Shown piece after piece: positions 8,863-19,497 of a stretch of 64,000 nucleotides of DNA. The notes under the pieces were generated by a model. That model did no database searches, was not told the origin of the DNA, and saw only the letters and a program-made list of their open reading frames with translations. The stretch comes from Cohaesibacter celericrescens (GTDB lineage Bacteria; Pseudomonadota; Alphaproteobacteria; Rhizobiales; Cohaesibacteraceae). How positions within the stretch are numbered: the first letter of the stretch is position 1; each line of letters starts with the position of its first letter. The position numbers and the translations under genes were made by a program. Where the stretch lies: positions 62,001-126,000 of the forward strand of contig NZ_PKUQ01000042.1 in the NCBI RefSeq assembly GCF_002866925.1, given 5' to 3'.

Positions 8863-9360
8863 ATGTCCGGAAACCACCAGCATACGCCCAAACGAAGCTC
8901 CAAGGATCGGGTCGCCGGAGCCGCAATTGCCTTGGGTTTCGATATCGAGATTATCACCATGCCCGCATCAACGCGCACAGCCCAGGATGCCGCTGTGGCC
9001 TGCGGGTGCCAAGTCGGACAAATTGTTAAAAGCCTGATCTTTGAACGGCACGACAATCAACAGCTGGTCTTGTTATTGATTGCGGGACATAATCAGGTAG
9101 ATATGGATTTGGCAGCCAACGTCATTGGCTCCGCGTTGGATCGCGCTGATGCGAAAAAGGTGCGTCGGGAGACCGGATTTGCCATCGGTGGTGTGTCTCC
9201 TATCGGGCATCTCTGTGCAATGGATGTCTATATTGACCCCGATCTTCTTGAGTTTGAAATGGTGTGGGCAGCAGCCGGAGCCCCCAATGCTGTGTTTAGC
9301 ATTTCACCTGATAGGCTTATCGACGGTACGAATGCACGATTGCTAAAAGGCAAACAATAA
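8863..9360 (+). CDS. YbaK/EbsC-family aminoacyl-tRNA deacylase
   Basis: A 165-residue member of the YbaK / ProX family, which hydrolyses mischarged tRNA such as Cys- or Ala-tRNAPro. The conserved lysine is in QIVKSLIFE, and GFAIGGVSPIGH is the usual substrate-loop motif. The ATG directly abuts the pncB stop codon, so translation is probably coupled, although the two functions have no obvious biochemical link. Substrate specificity cannot be read from the sequence. Confidence 0.88.
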   Translation: MSGNHQHTPKRSSKDRVAGAAIALGFDIEIITMPASTRTAQDAAVACGCQVGQIVKSLIFERHDNQQLVLLLIAGHNQVDMDLAANVIGSALDRADAKKVRRETGFAIGGVSPIGHLCAMDVYIDPDLLEFEMVWAAAGAPNAVFSISPDRLIDGTNARLLKGKQ

Positions 9361-9569
9361 AGCTAAGCCCTCGGGATTATTACGAAAAATTCATGGAAAT
9401 ATGTGCAAGACTGCCATATTGCGAACCAATTCCACTCAACAATGACTGTTAAGCTTATTGTCTGGCTGGTTTGTGGACAAAAGTGTACGGTAAGCAATCA
9501 TTTGGTGCTACTTGATGCCGATATGCTTTGTTAAAATTATTGCAGTCAGTGATTTGAAGGAGATACCCT

Positions 9570-11543
9570 GTGCCTCATTCCTTACGCCGTCGCAGCCTTA
9601 ACGCCTTGCGCGCCAGTCTTTTGGGGCTGGCCCTGTTGTCGACGGGCGCGGTCGATATGCTGTCTGGAAATGGCAGCGCTCAAGCGCTGGAATTTGAAAC
9701 ATGGTTGCACGGGTCATCCCTGATGGGCGAGCCAAAATATCAACCCGACTTTACGCATTTTGACTATGTCAATCCAGACGCCCCCAAGGGCGGCGTCGTG
9801 CGACAAGCTTTGCAAGGAAGCTTTGACAGCTTTAACGTCATCATTCCCAAGGGGGAGCCCGCGTCCGGTCTTGGTTTGATCTATGATACCTTGATGACAT
9901 CAGCCTATGATGAAATCTCATCCGACTATGGCTTGATTGCTGATGCGATGTATGTGGGCCCGAATTACTCCTATGTGAAATACCGCCTTCGGGATAACGC
10001 TTTCTGGCATGATGGAACCCCCATTACGGCAGAAGATGTGGTCTGGTCCTTTGAGCAATTGACCAACCTGAATCCGCAGCGAAAATTCTACTATAAAAAT
10101 GTCACCAAAGCCGAGATCACAGGCGAGCGGGAAGTGACCTTTACCTTTGATCAGGAAGGCAACCGCGAACTGCCACATATTGTTGGTCAATTGTTGATCT
10201 TGCCCAAGCATTGGTGGACGGGCACCGACGCCAACGGCAATCCGCGCGATATTTCAGGCGCCACGCTTGAGCCACCCTTGGGCTCTGGTGCCTATAAAAT
10301 AAAAGACTTCAGCGGTGGCAAATATATCGAGTTTGAACGCGTTAAAGACTATTGGGCCAAAGACCTCAACGTGATGATTGGCCAGAATAATTTTGACACC
10401 GTTCGCTATGAATATTTCCGCGATGCAACAGTGATGCTGGAAGCCTTCAAATCTGATGGCTATGATTTCCGTCTAGAGAACGCCGCCAAAAACTGGGCCA
10501 CAGCTTATGATTTTCCGGCGGTGAAAGATGGCCGCGTGGTGTTGGAGATGGTCCCAGACCGTGCATCGGGAGTAACGGGCGGCTTTTGGCCCAATCTTCG
10601 GCGCGAGAAATTCTCTCATCCCAAAGTGCGCGAAGGGCTCAATTATGTCTTCAATTTCGAAGAGATGAACCGAACCCTGTTTTATAGTCAGTATAAACGC
10701 AGTGACAGCTACTATTTTGGCACAGAGCTGGCAGCCAGCGGACTGCCGGACGAGAAAGAGCTGGCCTTTCTGGAGCCATTGCGAGACCAGATCCCCGCTT
10801 CGGTCTTTGATAAGGCCTATACCAACCCGAAGGTGGAAAGCCGTGAAGATCTGCGCGACAACCTGAAAACAGCTCTTGCCCTGTTCAAGGAAGGGGGGTG
10901 GGAGCCTAAAACCGAAGTCGATGAAACCAAGAAGAAAACAGGCTTCTTCCATTCGATCCTGGTGGCGATCGGCGTAGAAAGTGACCCCACCAAGACCGTC
11001 ATGCGTAACGATAAGGGCGAAGCTTTCGAGATTGAATTCCTTGTCTCAAGTCCGGCAACCGAGAGGATCGCTCTGAGGTACCAAGCGTCTTTGCAGCGTA
11101 TAGGCGTGGCTTTGACTGTCCGGTTTGTCGACAGCGCACAATATGTCAATCGCCTACGCAGTCGTGATTTTGACATGGCCTATCTGGCTTGGGGGCAAAG
11201 CCTGTCACCAGGCAATGAGCAGCGCGAATATTTTGGCACAGCTTCGGCTGATCGGGAAGGATCAGCCAATTATGCAGGGGTCAAAAACCCTGCGATTGAT
11301 ACGCTGATTGACAAAATCGTCTTTGCCGAGAATCGCGAAAGCCTTGTGGCTGCAACCCGCGCGATGGATCGTGTTTTGCTGGCCAACCATTATATGATCC
11401 CGACTTGGCATCTGGATGCGTCGCGCATTGCCCGTTGGGATCGCTTTGGCCATCCACCAAAACTGCCATTGCTGACCCATGGGTTTCCGACCATTTGGTG
11501 GTGGGATGCAGACAAAGCGGCCGATATAGAAGAGAAAAACTGA
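9570..11543 (+). CDS. yejA: Periplasmic peptide-binding protein (YejA type), first copy
   Basis: A 657-residue family 5 extracellular solute-binding protein with an N-terminal signal peptide (LRASLLGLALLSTGAV, cleavage likely after AQA near residue 39). The start of the mature domain (WLHGSSLMGEPKYQPDFTHF) and the FWHDGTPITAEDV motif are typical of the YejA branch. The GTG start at 9570 has AAGGAG seven bases upstream. It is the first gene of a yejA-yejA-yejB-yejE-yejF group, which imports oligopeptides and peptide antibiotics such as microcin C in other bacteria. Confidence 0.93.
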   Translation: MPHSLRRRSLNALRASLLGLALLSTGAVDMLSGNGSAQALEFETWLHGSSLMGEPKYQPDFTHFDYVNPDAPKGGVVRQALQGSFDSFNVIIPKGEPASGLGLIYDTLMTSAYDEISSDYGLIADAMYVGPNYSYVKYRLRDNAFWHDGTPITAEDVVWSFEQLTNLNPQRKFYYKNVTKAEITGEREVTFTFDQEGNRELPHIVGQLLILPKHWWTGTDANGNPRDISGATLEPPLGSGAYKIKDFSGGKYIEFERVKDYWAKDLNVMIGQNNFDTVRYEYFRDATVMLEAFKSDGYDFRLENAAKNWATAYDFPAVKDGRVVLEMVPDRASGVTGGFWPNLRREKFSHPKVREGLNYVFNFEEMNRTLFYSQYKRSDSYYFGTELAASGLPDEKELAFLEPLRDQIPASVFDKAYTNPKVESREDLRDNLKTALALFKEGGWEPKTEVDETKKKTGFFHSILVAIGVESDPTKTVMRNDKGEAFEIEFLVSSPATERIALRYQASLQRIGVALTVRFVDSAQYVNRLRSRDFDMAYLAWGQSLSPGNEQREYFGTASADREGSANYAGVKNPAIDTLIDKIVFAENRESLVAATRAMDRVLLANHYMIPTWHLDASRIARWDRFGHPPKLPLLTHGFPTIWWWDADKAADIEEKN

Positions 11544-11595
11544 TCCCGCCGCTTTGTTACAACAGTACTCGCAACCAGCCAAGGAGAAAGCCGCC

Positions 11596-13467
11596 GTGCC
11601 AAAGCAGACCGTGACAGACACACGCGCCCGATCCGGTTTGAACCGCCGCGCCTTTCTCAAAACATCCGCACTCATCGCCGCTTCCGGCATTGACTTGCTG
11701 GGGCGTCCTCTTGTCGGCTGGACCAGCACCGCGTTGCATGGCCTGTCAGTCTTTGGCAGTTTGAAATATGCGCCCGACTTTGCCCATTTTGACTATATCA
11801 ACCCCACCGCGCCCAAGGGCGGACGCTTTGCTTTTACCGCCCCCAGCTGGGCCTTCAATCAAAACCCGCAAACCTTCAATACACTCAATGGATTTGTACT
11901 CAAAGGGGATGCTCCACCTCGTATTGAATTGTTGTTTGATACATTGATGGTGCGGGCCTATGACGAGCCAGACGCGGTCTATTGCCATTTGGCCCGCTCC
12001 GTGTCGCTATCCCCTGACGGCAACCGATTGACATTTACCCTGCGCCAAGATGCTCGTTTTCATGATGGCGCTCCGGTCACGCCGCAAGATATTGTCTTTT
12101 CATACAATATTTTGAAAAAAGACGGCCACCCGCTTATGAAAACAGCGCTTGGTCAGATGGACCGCGCCGAGCTGGATGGCGGAAAAGTGGCGCTGGTTTT
12201 TTCGGGCAAGCAATCCCGCCAAGCGCTGTTGGATGCGGCGTCCAGTATACCCATTTTTGCGCAAGCTCACTATGCAGACAAAGCGTTTGATAAATCCACC
12301 CTGACCCCGCCTATCGGTTCAGGTGCTTATCGCATTGGCAAGATGAACGCGGGCAGTTTTATCGAATATCATCGTGACCCTGACTATTGGGGAGCGCACC
12401 TGCCCACGGCCATCGGGCACGGCAATTTTGATACAATCCGGTTACTGTTCTCACGAGAACGCACAGCTCTTTTTGAAGCCTTCAAAAAAGGTGATTTAAA
12501 TTTTTACGAGGAATTCTCTTCCAAAAGCTGGGCAACACAATATGCGTTCCCAGCGCTCGAAGACGGTCGAGCCTTTAAGCTGGAAGTCCCCGACGGCCGC
12601 CCTTCCGGCGCACAAGGTTGGTTCTTTAATCTACGGCGCGCCAAATTTGCAGATCCACGCACACGCGAGGCTATAGCGCTGGCGTTTGATTTTGAATGGT
12701 CTAACAAAAATCTGTTTTTTGATCTCTACCAACGCACGCAGTCCTTCTTCGAACGAACCAACATGAAAGCCTCAGGCGCCGCAACGGGCAAGGTGTTGGC
12801 CTTGCTGGAGCCCTATCGCGATCAGCTTGATCCTGTGGTCTTTGATGCCCCTTACAGCCCCCCTGTTTCCAACGGATCGGGCAAGGACCGCAAGCTACTG
12901 GGTCGCGCCAACAAGCTACTAACGGAAGCGGGATGGAAACGCAGCGACAAAGGCTGGGTGGATGACAAAGGCGAAGTGTTGGATATCGAGTTACTGTCCA
13001 ACAGCCCCGCGTTTGAACGGGTCGTCTCGCCTTGGGCCAACAATCTGGCTTTGCTTGGTATTCCCCTCAATTTCAGGCTGGTGGACCCGTCACAGTTCCA
13101 GAGTCGTTTGGACAATTTTGATTTTGATATGACCAGCAGGCGTTATGCTCTCTCGTCCAATCTAACTCCGACCAGCCGCTCGATCTGGGGATCTGAAGCG
13201 GCCGACACGCCGGGCAGTTACAATCTGGCCGGAGTCAAACATCCGGTACTTGATGCCATGCTGGACGCAGGCCTTGCGGCCAAAACGCGGGATGATATGG
13301 AGGCGGCCGGTCAGGCTATTGATCGCATTTGGCGTGCGGGGCATTATTGGGTGCCCAATTGGAACAAACCTGTTCATACCCTTGGTGTCTGGAAGGGCTT
13401 TGGCTGGCCGACATCTGGGAAATTACACGACTTCATTCCCGAAAGCTGGTGGTGGACAGACGATTGA
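11596..13467 (+). CDS. Periplasmic peptide-binding protein (YejA type), second copy
   Basis: A 623-residue paralogue of the preceding protein: the mature start (LHGLSVFGSLKYAPDFAHF), DYINPTAPKGG and DARFHDGAPVTPQDI align with the first copy. Unlike that copy its N-terminus has a twin-arginine motif, NRRAFLKTSALIAASG, so it may be exported folded by the Tat system. I chose the GTG at 11596 because AAGGAG lies nine bases upstream. Only 52 bases separate it from the first copy. The two binding proteins probably give the shared permease different peptide ranges. Confidence 0.92.
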   Translation: MPKQTVTDTRARSGLNRRAFLKTSALIAASGIDLLGRPLVGWTSTALHGLSVFGSLKYAPDFAHFDYINPTAPKGGRFAFTAPSWAFNQNPQTFNTLNGFVLKGDAPPRIELLFDTLMVRAYDEPDAVYCHLARSVSLSPDGNRLTFTLRQDARFHDGAPVTPQDIVFSYNILKKDGHPLMKTALGQMDRAELDGGKVALVFSGKQSRQALLDAASSIPIFAQAHYADKAFDKSTLTPPIGSGAYRIGKMNAGSFIEYHRDPDYWGAHLPTAIGHGNFDTIRLLFSRERTALFEAFKKGDLNFYEEFSSKSWATQYAFPALEDGRAFKLEVPDGRPSGAQGWFFNLRRAKFADPRTREAIALAFDFEWSNKNLFFDLYQRTQSFFERTNMKASGAATGKVLALLEPYRDQLDPVVFDAPYSPPVSNGSGKDRKLLGRANKLLTEAGWKRSDKGWVDDKGEVLDIELLSNSPAFERVVSPWANNLALLGIPLNFRLVDPSQFQSRLDNFDFDMTSRRYALSSNLTPTSRSIWGSEAADTPGSYNLAGVKHPVLDAMLDAGLAAKTRDDMEAAGQAIDRIWRAGHYWVPNWNKPVHTLGVWKGFGWPTSGKLHDFIPESWWWTDD

Positions 13468-13615
13468 ATAAACACCGCCGAAGTATTTCAGTAACCAAAT
13501 TCTGATTTATGGTTAATGAAGTATTATGTGCCTATGTGCAGAATTGCGCATTGTGTGAATTTTAAAGAGCAACCGATCTAGTCAACCCAACGCTGGCTAA
13601 TGAGATGGAGAGAGA

Positions 13616-14728
13616 ATGGGCGCTTATATTTTGCGACGTCTCTTGCTAATAATTCCGACATTGATCGGAATTATGGCAATCAATTTTGCGGTTATCCAAT
13701 TTGCCCCCGGCGGCCCTGTCGAGCGCATTATCGCGCAAGTCACCGGTACCGATGTTTCTGCAACCGAACGTATTTCGGGTGGCGGTAGCGATTTTTCCGG
13801 CTCTGGCGCAGGCCAATCGGGCGGTGACGCGGGTGATATCGGTTCAAAATATCGTGGTGCGCAAGGGCTGGATCCTGACTTTATCAAGGATTTGGAAAAA
13901 CAATTCGGCTTTGATAAACCACCGCTGGAACGCTTTGGCAATATGATTGTAAGCTATGCAAAGTTTGATTTTGGCGACAGTTATTTCCGCGATATTGGTG
14001 TGCTGGAATTGATCCTTGAAAAAATGCCGGTGTCCATTTCGCTGGGGCTCTGGATGACGTTGATTTCCTATTTAATCTCAATTCCTCTTGGCATCCGCAA
14101 AGCGGTCAGTGATGGCTCTCGCTTTGATATATGGACCTCTGCTGTGGTCATTATCGGCTATGCCATACCGGGCTTTTTGTTTGCGGTTTTGCTGGTGGTT
14201 CTATTTGCCGGTGGGTCATTCTTTGACTGGTTCCCGTTGCGCGGTTTGGTCTCGGACAATTTCGACGCGCTATCGTGGCCTGAAAAAATTCTCGATTATT
14301 TCTGGCATCTGGCTTTGCCTTTGACCGCGATGTCGCTTGCTGCTTTTGCCACCACGACGCTTCTGACCAAAAACTCATTTCTCGATGAAATCCGCAAGCA
14401 ATATGTGGTAACCGCCCGCGCCAAAGGCCTGACCGAACGACAGGTGCTGTATGGACATGTTTTCCGTAATGCGATGTTGATCATCATCGCCGGGTTTCCC
14501 GGTGCGTTTATCGGTGCTTTCTTTGGGGGATCTCTGTTGATTGAGACCATCTTCTCCCTCGATGGCTTGGGGTTATTGTCCTTTGAAAGTGTGATCAATC
14601 GGGACTATTCGGTCGTGTTTGCCACCCTCTATATCTTCTCACTGATGGGATTGCTGATCAGTCTGGTTTCGGATGTCACCTATATGCTGATTGATCCCCG
14701 CATCGATTTTGAAAGTCGAGAGGTTTGA
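13616..14728 (+). CDS. yejB: Peptide ABC transporter permease YejB
   Basis: A 370-residue inner-membrane permease with an N-terminal helix ([21 protein letters not shown]), a periplasmic Gly/Ser-rich loop (about residues 55-80) and five further helices. The ATPase-contact EAA-like loop is [20 protein letters not shown]. The start has GGAGAGAGA just before it. The 148-base gap after the second yejA is AT-rich and could hold an internal promoter. It overlaps yejE by one base. Confidence 0.95.
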   Translation: MGAYILRRLLLIIPTLIGIMAINFAVIQFAPGGPVERIIAQVTGTDVSATERISGGGSDFSGSGAGQSGGDAGDIGSKYRGAQGLDPDFIKDLEKQFGFDKPPLERFGNMIVSYAKFDFGDSYFRDIGVLELILEKMPVSISLGLWMTLISYLISIPLGIRKAVSDGSRFDIWTSAVVIIGYAIPGFLFAVLLVVLFAGGSFFDWFPLRGLVSDNFDALSWPEKILDYFWHLALPLTAMSLAAFATTTLLTKNSFLDEIRKQYVVTARAKGLTERQVLYGHVFRNAMLIIIAGFPGAFIGAFFGGSLLIETIFSLDGLGLLSFESVINRDYSVVFATLYIFSLMGLLISLVSDVTYMLIDPRIDFESREV

Positions 14729-15870
14729 TGATGGAAACCGGAACTTCTATGCCTCCCCAAAAGTCCAGTTTTGCCGAACGCCTTTCGCCGCTTAATCAGC
14801 GCCGATTGAAAAATTTTCGAGCCAATAAGCGCGGTTATGTTTCGCTTTGGTTGTTTCTTGTCCTGTTTTTTGTGACCTTGTTTGCTGAACTGATCGCCAA
14901 TGACAAGCCTTTGGTCCTTTCTTATAAGGGCGAGATTCTGTCGCCGCTTTTTGTTGACTATCCAGAGTCTAAATTTGGTGGATTTCTGCCTAAAACAGAC
15001 TATCGCGACCCCTTTATCGAGGACGAAATCACGGCCAATGGCTGGATTGTCTGGGCCCCTGTGCGCTACAGCTACAAGACCGTCAATCTCGATTTGCCGA
15101 CACCAGCTCCCGCTCCTCCGAGCTGGATGTTGGACAAGGAGGTTCGCTGCGCGCCGTTTGAAAACGGGGTCAATGATTCCAACTGCAGCGTCGGAAACTG
15201 GAACTGGATTGGCACCGACGATCAGGGACGCGACGTCATGGCACGATTGATTTATGGTTTTCGCCTATCGGTGCTCTTTGGCCTTGCTCTCACTCTGTTC
15301 TCGTCCGTAATAGGCGTAGCCGCCGGAGCCATTCAAGGCTATTTCGGCGGCATGACCGACCTGATCTTCCAACGCTTCATTGAGATCTGGACCTCGGTCC
15401 CTCAGCTTTATCTGTTGTTGATCATCGCGGCCATTATCACACCGAGTTTCTGGATTCTGCTCAGCATCTTGCTGCTGTTCTCTTGGGTGGCTCTGGTGGG
15501 GGTTGTGCGGGCAGAATTCCTGCGTGCCCGCAACTTTGAATATGTTTCGGCGGCCCGCGCACTGGGTGTGTCCAACAAAACCATCATGATGCGACATCTG
15601 TTGCCCAACGCAATGGTGGCAACCCTGACCTTTATGCCGTTCATTCTCAATGGCTCGATCACCACGCTAACATCTCTGGATTTTCTGGGGTTTGGCCTAC
15701 CGCCGGGGTCGCCTTCCTTAGGGGAATTGCTGGCTCAGGGCAAAAAGAATCTAGAAGCGCCTTGGCTCGGGATTACCGGCTTTTTGTCCATTTCGATCAT
15801 GCTGAGCTTATTAATTTTCATCGGCGAAGCGGTGCGCGATGCGTTTGATCCGCGTAAAAACTTCCAATAG
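14728..15870 (+). CDS. yejE: Peptide ABC transporter permease YejE
   Basis: A 380-residue permease partner of YejB. It has a cytoplasmic N-terminus (RLSPLNQRRLKNFRANKRGY, typical of the OppC/YejE side), one helix, a large periplasmic loop, and the permease domain from about residue 165 with the contact loop SAARALGVSNKTIMMRHLLP. The ATG at 14728 overlaps the yejB TGA (TGATG), so the two subunits are translationally coupled; a second ATG follows at once at 14731. Confidence 0.94.
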   Translation: MMETGTSMPPQKSSFAERLSPLNQRRLKNFRANKRGYVSLWLFLVLFFVTLFAELIANDKPLVLSYKGEILSPLFVDYPESKFGGFLPKTDYRDPFIEDEITANGWIVWAPVRYSYKTVNLDLPTPAPAPPSWMLDKEVRCAPFENGVNDSNCSVGNWNWIGTDDQGRDVMARLIYGFRLSVLFGLALTLFSSVIGVAAGAIQGYFGGMTDLIFQRFIEIWTSVPQLYLLLIIAAIITPSFWILLSILLLFSWVALVGVVRAEFLRARNFEYVSAARALGVSNKTIMMRHLLPNAMVATLTFMPFILNGSITTLTSLDFLGFGLPPGSPSLGELLAQGKKNLEAPWLGITGFLSISIMLSLLIFIGEAVRDAFDPRKNFQ

Positions 15871-15877
15871 GAGCGAG

Positions 15878-17524
15878 ATGATGACTGAGATCCCCTCTTC
15901 CAATCCGCTCATTGACGTCAAAGACCTGTCCGTTGCCTTCCTTCAGGACGGCGAGGAAAAGCTCGCCGTAGACCGGATTTCCTTCTCCTTGAAAAAGGGT
16001 GAGACGTTGGCCCTGGTCGGGGAGTCCGGCTCTGGTAAGTCTGTGTCAGCCTTGTCGATCCTGAAGCTGTTGCCCTACCCTGCCGCCAGCCATCCATCGG
16101 GTGAAATCTGGTTTGACGGAAAAGACCTGCTTAGTGCTGATGACAAGAGCCTTCGCTCGGTGCGCGGCAATCGCATTTCGATGATCTTTCAAGAGCCGAT
16201 GTCTTCGCTCAATCCGTTGCATACAGTAGAACAGCAGGTCGGCGAAGTGTTGTCGATCCACCATGGCATGAGTGACAAGCAAGCACGTGCACGTGTGCTC
16301 GATTTACTCAACGACGTGGGGATTCGCGATCCAGAAGAACGGCTTAAAAGTTACCCCCATCAGCTATCGGGTGGGCAGCGCCAACGGGTGATGATCGCAA
16401 TGGCTCTGGCCAATGAACCGGAGGTTTTGATTGCGGACGAACCCACAACGGCGCTGGATGTGACTGTACAGGCCCAGATTCTGGAACTGTTGCGCAACCT
16501 TCAAAAATCCCACGGCATGGCCCTTTTGTTCATCACCCATGATCTGGGTATCGTTGAAAAACTGGCCGACAGGGTCTGTGTGATGACGGAAGGAAAAATC
16601 GTCGAACAAGGGCCAACAGCACAGATTTTTGCCAACCCGACCCACGCCTATACCAAACATCTGTTGTCCTCCGAGCCAAGCGGCAAGGCCCATCCCGTGC
16701 CCCATGATGCCCCCGTTTTGCTTACAACTGATGATTTGAAAGTCTGGTTCCCAATCAAGCACGGCTTTATGCGCAAAACCATTGGGCATATCAAAGCCGT
16801 GGATGGTATCTCGCTCTCCATCCGCTCGGGAGAAACCCTTGGTGTCGTAGGGGAATCCGGTTCGGGTAAAACCACCTTGGGTCTGGCCCTGCTGCGGATG
16901 ATTTCGTCCGAGGGGCCCATAGTCTTTCAAGGCGCCAATCTTGACGGCCTCGACAACCGTTCCATGCGTGACAAGCGCGGCGAGATGCAAATCGTGTTTC
17001 AGGACCCTTTCGGTTCGTTGTCTCCGCGCATGTCGATTTCTCAAATCGTTGATGAAGGTCTGGCCATTCATGCGCCCGACCTGAGTAGCAAGGAACGAGA
17101 CGCCAAAGTGGTGGCCGTACTGAAAGAAGTCGGCATCGACCCAAACAGCCGGCATCGGTATCCGCATGAGTTTTCCGGAGGTCAGCGTCAGCGCATATCC
17201 ATTGCTCGAGCGATGGTGCTGGAACCGACCTTTGTGATGCTGGACGAACCAACCAGCGCGCTGGATATGTCTGTTCAGAGCCAAGTGGTCGACCTATTGC
17301 GCGATCTTCAGGCGCGGCATGGGCTGACCTACCTCTTCATCAGCCATGACTTGAAAGTCGTGCGCGCCTTGTCCAACCGCGTGTTGGTAATGCGTCAGGG
17401 CAAGGTGGTGGAAGAAGGTGATGTCGAACAGATTTTTGACGCGCCAAAAACCGATTATACCAAGGCTTTGATGGCTGCAGCCCTCAGAATGGAAGCTGCA
17501 CCTGAAGGCATCGTGGCGGACTAA
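15878..17524 (+). CDS. yejF: Peptide ABC transporter ATPase YejF, two domains
   Basis: A 548-residue protein with two complete ABC ATPase domains. Domain 1: Walker A GESGSGKS, signature LSGGQRQR, Walker B VLIADEPT. Domain 2 (from about residue 285): [25 protein letters not shown]. Both thus look able to hydrolyse ATP. The start is one of two adjacent ATGs (15878, 15881) after TAGGAGCGAG; it lies seven bases past the yejE stop codon. It powers YejBE. Confidence 0.95.
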   Translation: MMTEIPSSNPLIDVKDLSVAFLQDGEEKLAVDRISFSLKKGETLALVGESGSGKSVSALSILKLLPYPAASHPSGEIWFDGKDLLSADDKSLRSVRGNRISMIFQEPMSSLNPLHTVEQQVGEVLSIHHGMSDKQARARVLDLLNDVGIRDPEERLKSYPHQLSGGQRQRVMIAMALANEPEVLIADEPTTALDVTVQAQILELLRNLQKSHGMALLFITHDLGIVEKLADRVCVMTEGKIVEQGPTAQIFANPTHAYTKHLLSSEPSGKAHPVPHDAPVLLTTDDLKVWFPIKHGFMRKTIGHIKAVDGISLSIRSGETLGVVGESGSGKTTLGLALLRMISSEGPIVFQGANLDGLDNRSMRDKRGEMQIVFQDPFGSLSPRMSISQIVDEGLAIHAPDLSSKERDAKVVAVLKEVGIDPNSRHRYPHEFSGGQRQRISIARAMVLEPTFVMLDEPTSALDMSVQSQVVDLLRDLQARHGLTYLFISHDLKVVRALSNRVLVMRQGKVVEEGDVEQIFDAPKTDYTKALMAAALRMEAAPEGIVAD

Positions 17525-17545
17525 TTTTCTTTAAGAGGCACACCT

Positions 17546-18487
17546 ATGAAAATCGCTCTGTTTGCTAAAGATTGGGATCATGAGATTTGGGCACTGTGCA
17601 TTCGTGATGAACTGCCGCAAGCCGAGGTCCGCGGTCCACATAACTTGGGCAATCCTTCCGAAATCGACTATGCTTTTGTCTGGAAACCCGATGCCGGTTT
17701 TTTGCAAAGCCTGACAAACCTTAAAGTGATTTGTTCTCTAGGGGCAGGCGTTGACTTTCTGCTTGCCGATAACGCCCTGCCCAATGTACCTGTTGTGCGG
17801 GTGATTGATCCAGATTTGACCACCCGCATGAGCGAGTATGTGGTGTTGCAGTGCTTGTTGCATCACCGCCGGACCTTACACAATTTGAGGGCTCAGACCG
17901 AAAAAAATTGGGTTCCACATGATGACGTGGCGGCCAGCGAGGTGCGCGTCAGCGTGCTGGGGTTGGGTATATTGGGCATGGATGCGGTTCGCAAACTGCG
18001 AGTGATGGGTTACAACGTGGCTGGCTGGAGCCGTTCACCCAAAGCTATTGAGGGTCTTTCCACCCATCACGGCACTGACGGGCTTGATGCCATTCTGGAA
18101 CGGACAGATATTCTGGTGTCACTGTTGCCACACACACCGGAGACCGATGGCCTTCTTAATCTGGACTTATTCCGTAAACTGGCGTCAAGCGGCCCGCTTG
18201 GCGGACCTGTGGTGATCAATGCCGGTCGGGGCAAATCGCAAGTCGCCGCAGACATTGTAACAGCCATTCAAACCGGAATACTTACGGGTGCGTCGCTGGA
18301 TGTATTTGAACAAGAACCTCTACCCGCCGACAGTCCGCTATGGTCTCTGCCCAATGTGATCATCACACCACACAATTCAGCTTCCAGCTCGCCGCGCGCC
18401 ACCACCTCCTACCTCGCCCGCCAAATCCGCCTATTTGAAGCAGGAAAAGCAATGGAAAGCGTGGTGGATGTGTCGCGGGGCTATTGA
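17546..18487 (+). CDS. Glyoxylate/hydroxypyruvate reductase-type dehydrogenase (GhrA-like)
   Basis: A 313-residue D-2-hydroxyacid dehydrogenase that probably reduces glyoxylate or hydroxypyruvate with NAD(P)H. The dinucleotide site is VLGLGILGMD (near residue 137); the catalytic Arg, Glu and His are in NAGRGKSQ, DVFEQEPLP and ITPHNSA. The short N-terminal domain with SLGAGVDFLL is typical of the GhrA branch. It starts 21 bases after yejF on the same strand, so it may be read through from the transporter operon, though no pathway link is evident. Confidence 0.88.
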   Translation: MKIALFAKDWDHEIWALCIRDELPQAEVRGPHNLGNPSEIDYAFVWKPDAGFLQSLTNLKVICSLGAGVDFLLADNALPNVPVVRVIDPDLTTRMSEYVVLQCLLHHRRTLHNLRAQTEKNWVPHDDVAASEVRVSVLGLGILGMDAVRKLRVMGYNVAGWSRSPKAIEGLSTHHGTDGLDAILERTDILVSLLPHTPETDGLLNLDLFRKLASSGPLGGPVVINAGRGKSQVAADIVTAIQTGILTGASLDVFEQEPLPADSPLWSLPNVIITPHNSASSSPRATTSYLARQIRLFEAGKAMESVVDVSRGY

Positions 18488-18538
18488 GTGAATGCCCATT
18501 GATCATAGCAAAACCATTTGGCTTAAGCACCAGATTGT

Positions 18539-19447
18539 CTAGAGCCTTCTGATGGTTCTCAGGGCACCAAATTCATTGGCGGCGATGCGATCCAGAGCAA
18601 CAGTAAGAGATTCTGCAGCGACGGCCATGTGGTAGCCGTTGGCGTGTAGCAGGGTTTCACTATCGGTCATGATGCCGACATGGCCGGGCCAGAATAGCAA
18701 ATCTCCACGCACCAACTCGGGTAGCCCCCGTGAGATATCAAGTGCGACACCGGCTTGTTGTTCCTGCATGGATGCATCACGCAACATGGAAATATTCGCC
18801 ATTTCGCAAGCCAGCTGTAGCAATCCGGAGCAATCAATCCCGAGGGAACTTTTGCCGCCCCACAGATAGGGCGTGCCAATCAGGCTTTCCGCGACAGAGA
18901 CATAGTCGGCAGCATAATCGCTTGCTTGGCGCAGGTGTTGGGCGACTACCCATGTGGGTTTATCGGTTGGGTTCGGCAGATTCAGAACCTGACGATAATG
19001 GGTGCCGCGGGTTTCCACTTCTCCTCCGAGCATCAGGCCAGCACCGAGCGAGAGAAATGTGGTGGCGGGGAATTTCAGGTCCGGTCCGGGATAGAGAAAT
19101 GTGCGCACGGCGCTGACACGATGGGTTGGATCGCCCGCAACGACACCTTCACTGATTTCACCGGAAAAAGGCCCCAACATGTTGGTTGGCATATAGCCGA
19201 CATAACCGTCTTTATCCAACTGCACCCAGCACCATCCCGCATCAGTTTGTTCAAAAACCTTTACGACATCCCCCAACAACGCTTGGCTATCAAGCATGCC
19301 AGCCCCATCGGGAGTAGAAAGCAGCGGCGCCACAGGAACCTTGACCCGCATAATATAAGCTTCAACAAAGCGCTCTGCCTCAACCTGACCTTGCAGGCGT
19401 TTATCAGCAAGATCGGGGCGATAGGCATTCAGAGATGGATTCAGCAT
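18539..19447 (-). CDS. NlpC/P60 cell-wall peptidase with SH3-like domains
   Basis: A 302-residue protein with two SH3-like segments (about 35-95 and 105-170) and a C-terminal NlpC/P60 domain. The catalytic Cys is in GIDCSGLLQLA and the His in PGHVGIM, with a third polar residue expected near LLHANGYH. Such enzymes cut D-Glu-diaminopimelate bonds in murein peptides. There is no signal peptide, so it may act on recycled muropeptides in the cytoplasm. In many Alphaproteobacteria it is next to an M17 aminopeptidase, as here with a MarR gene between. Confidence 0.9.
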   Translation of the reverse strand: MLNPSLNAYRPDLADKRLQGQVEAERFVEAYIMRVKVPVAPLLSTPDGAGMLDSQALLGDVVKVFEQTDAGWCWVQLDKDGYVGYMPTNMLGPFSGEISEGVVAGDPTHRVSAVRTFLYPGPDLKFPATTFLSLGAGLMLGGEVETRGTHYRQVLNLPNPTDKPTWVVAQHLRQASDYAADYVSVAESLIGTPYLWGGKSSLGIDCSGLLQLACEMANISMLRDASMQEQQAGVALDISRGLPELVRGDLLFWPGHVGIMTDSETLLHANGYHMAVAAESLTVALDRIAANEFGALRTIRRL

Positions 19448-19497
19448 AAAGACGTCCTGTCAGGCGGTTGGGCTTGAGACGGTTGTGGGCGGAATTG

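Noticed and set aside
16364..17284. Minus-strand open frame of about 300 codons opposite yejF
   Set aside because: It lies wholly within the second half of yejF, whose ATPase motifs are intact, and its translation is rich in His, Gln and Arg with no domain.
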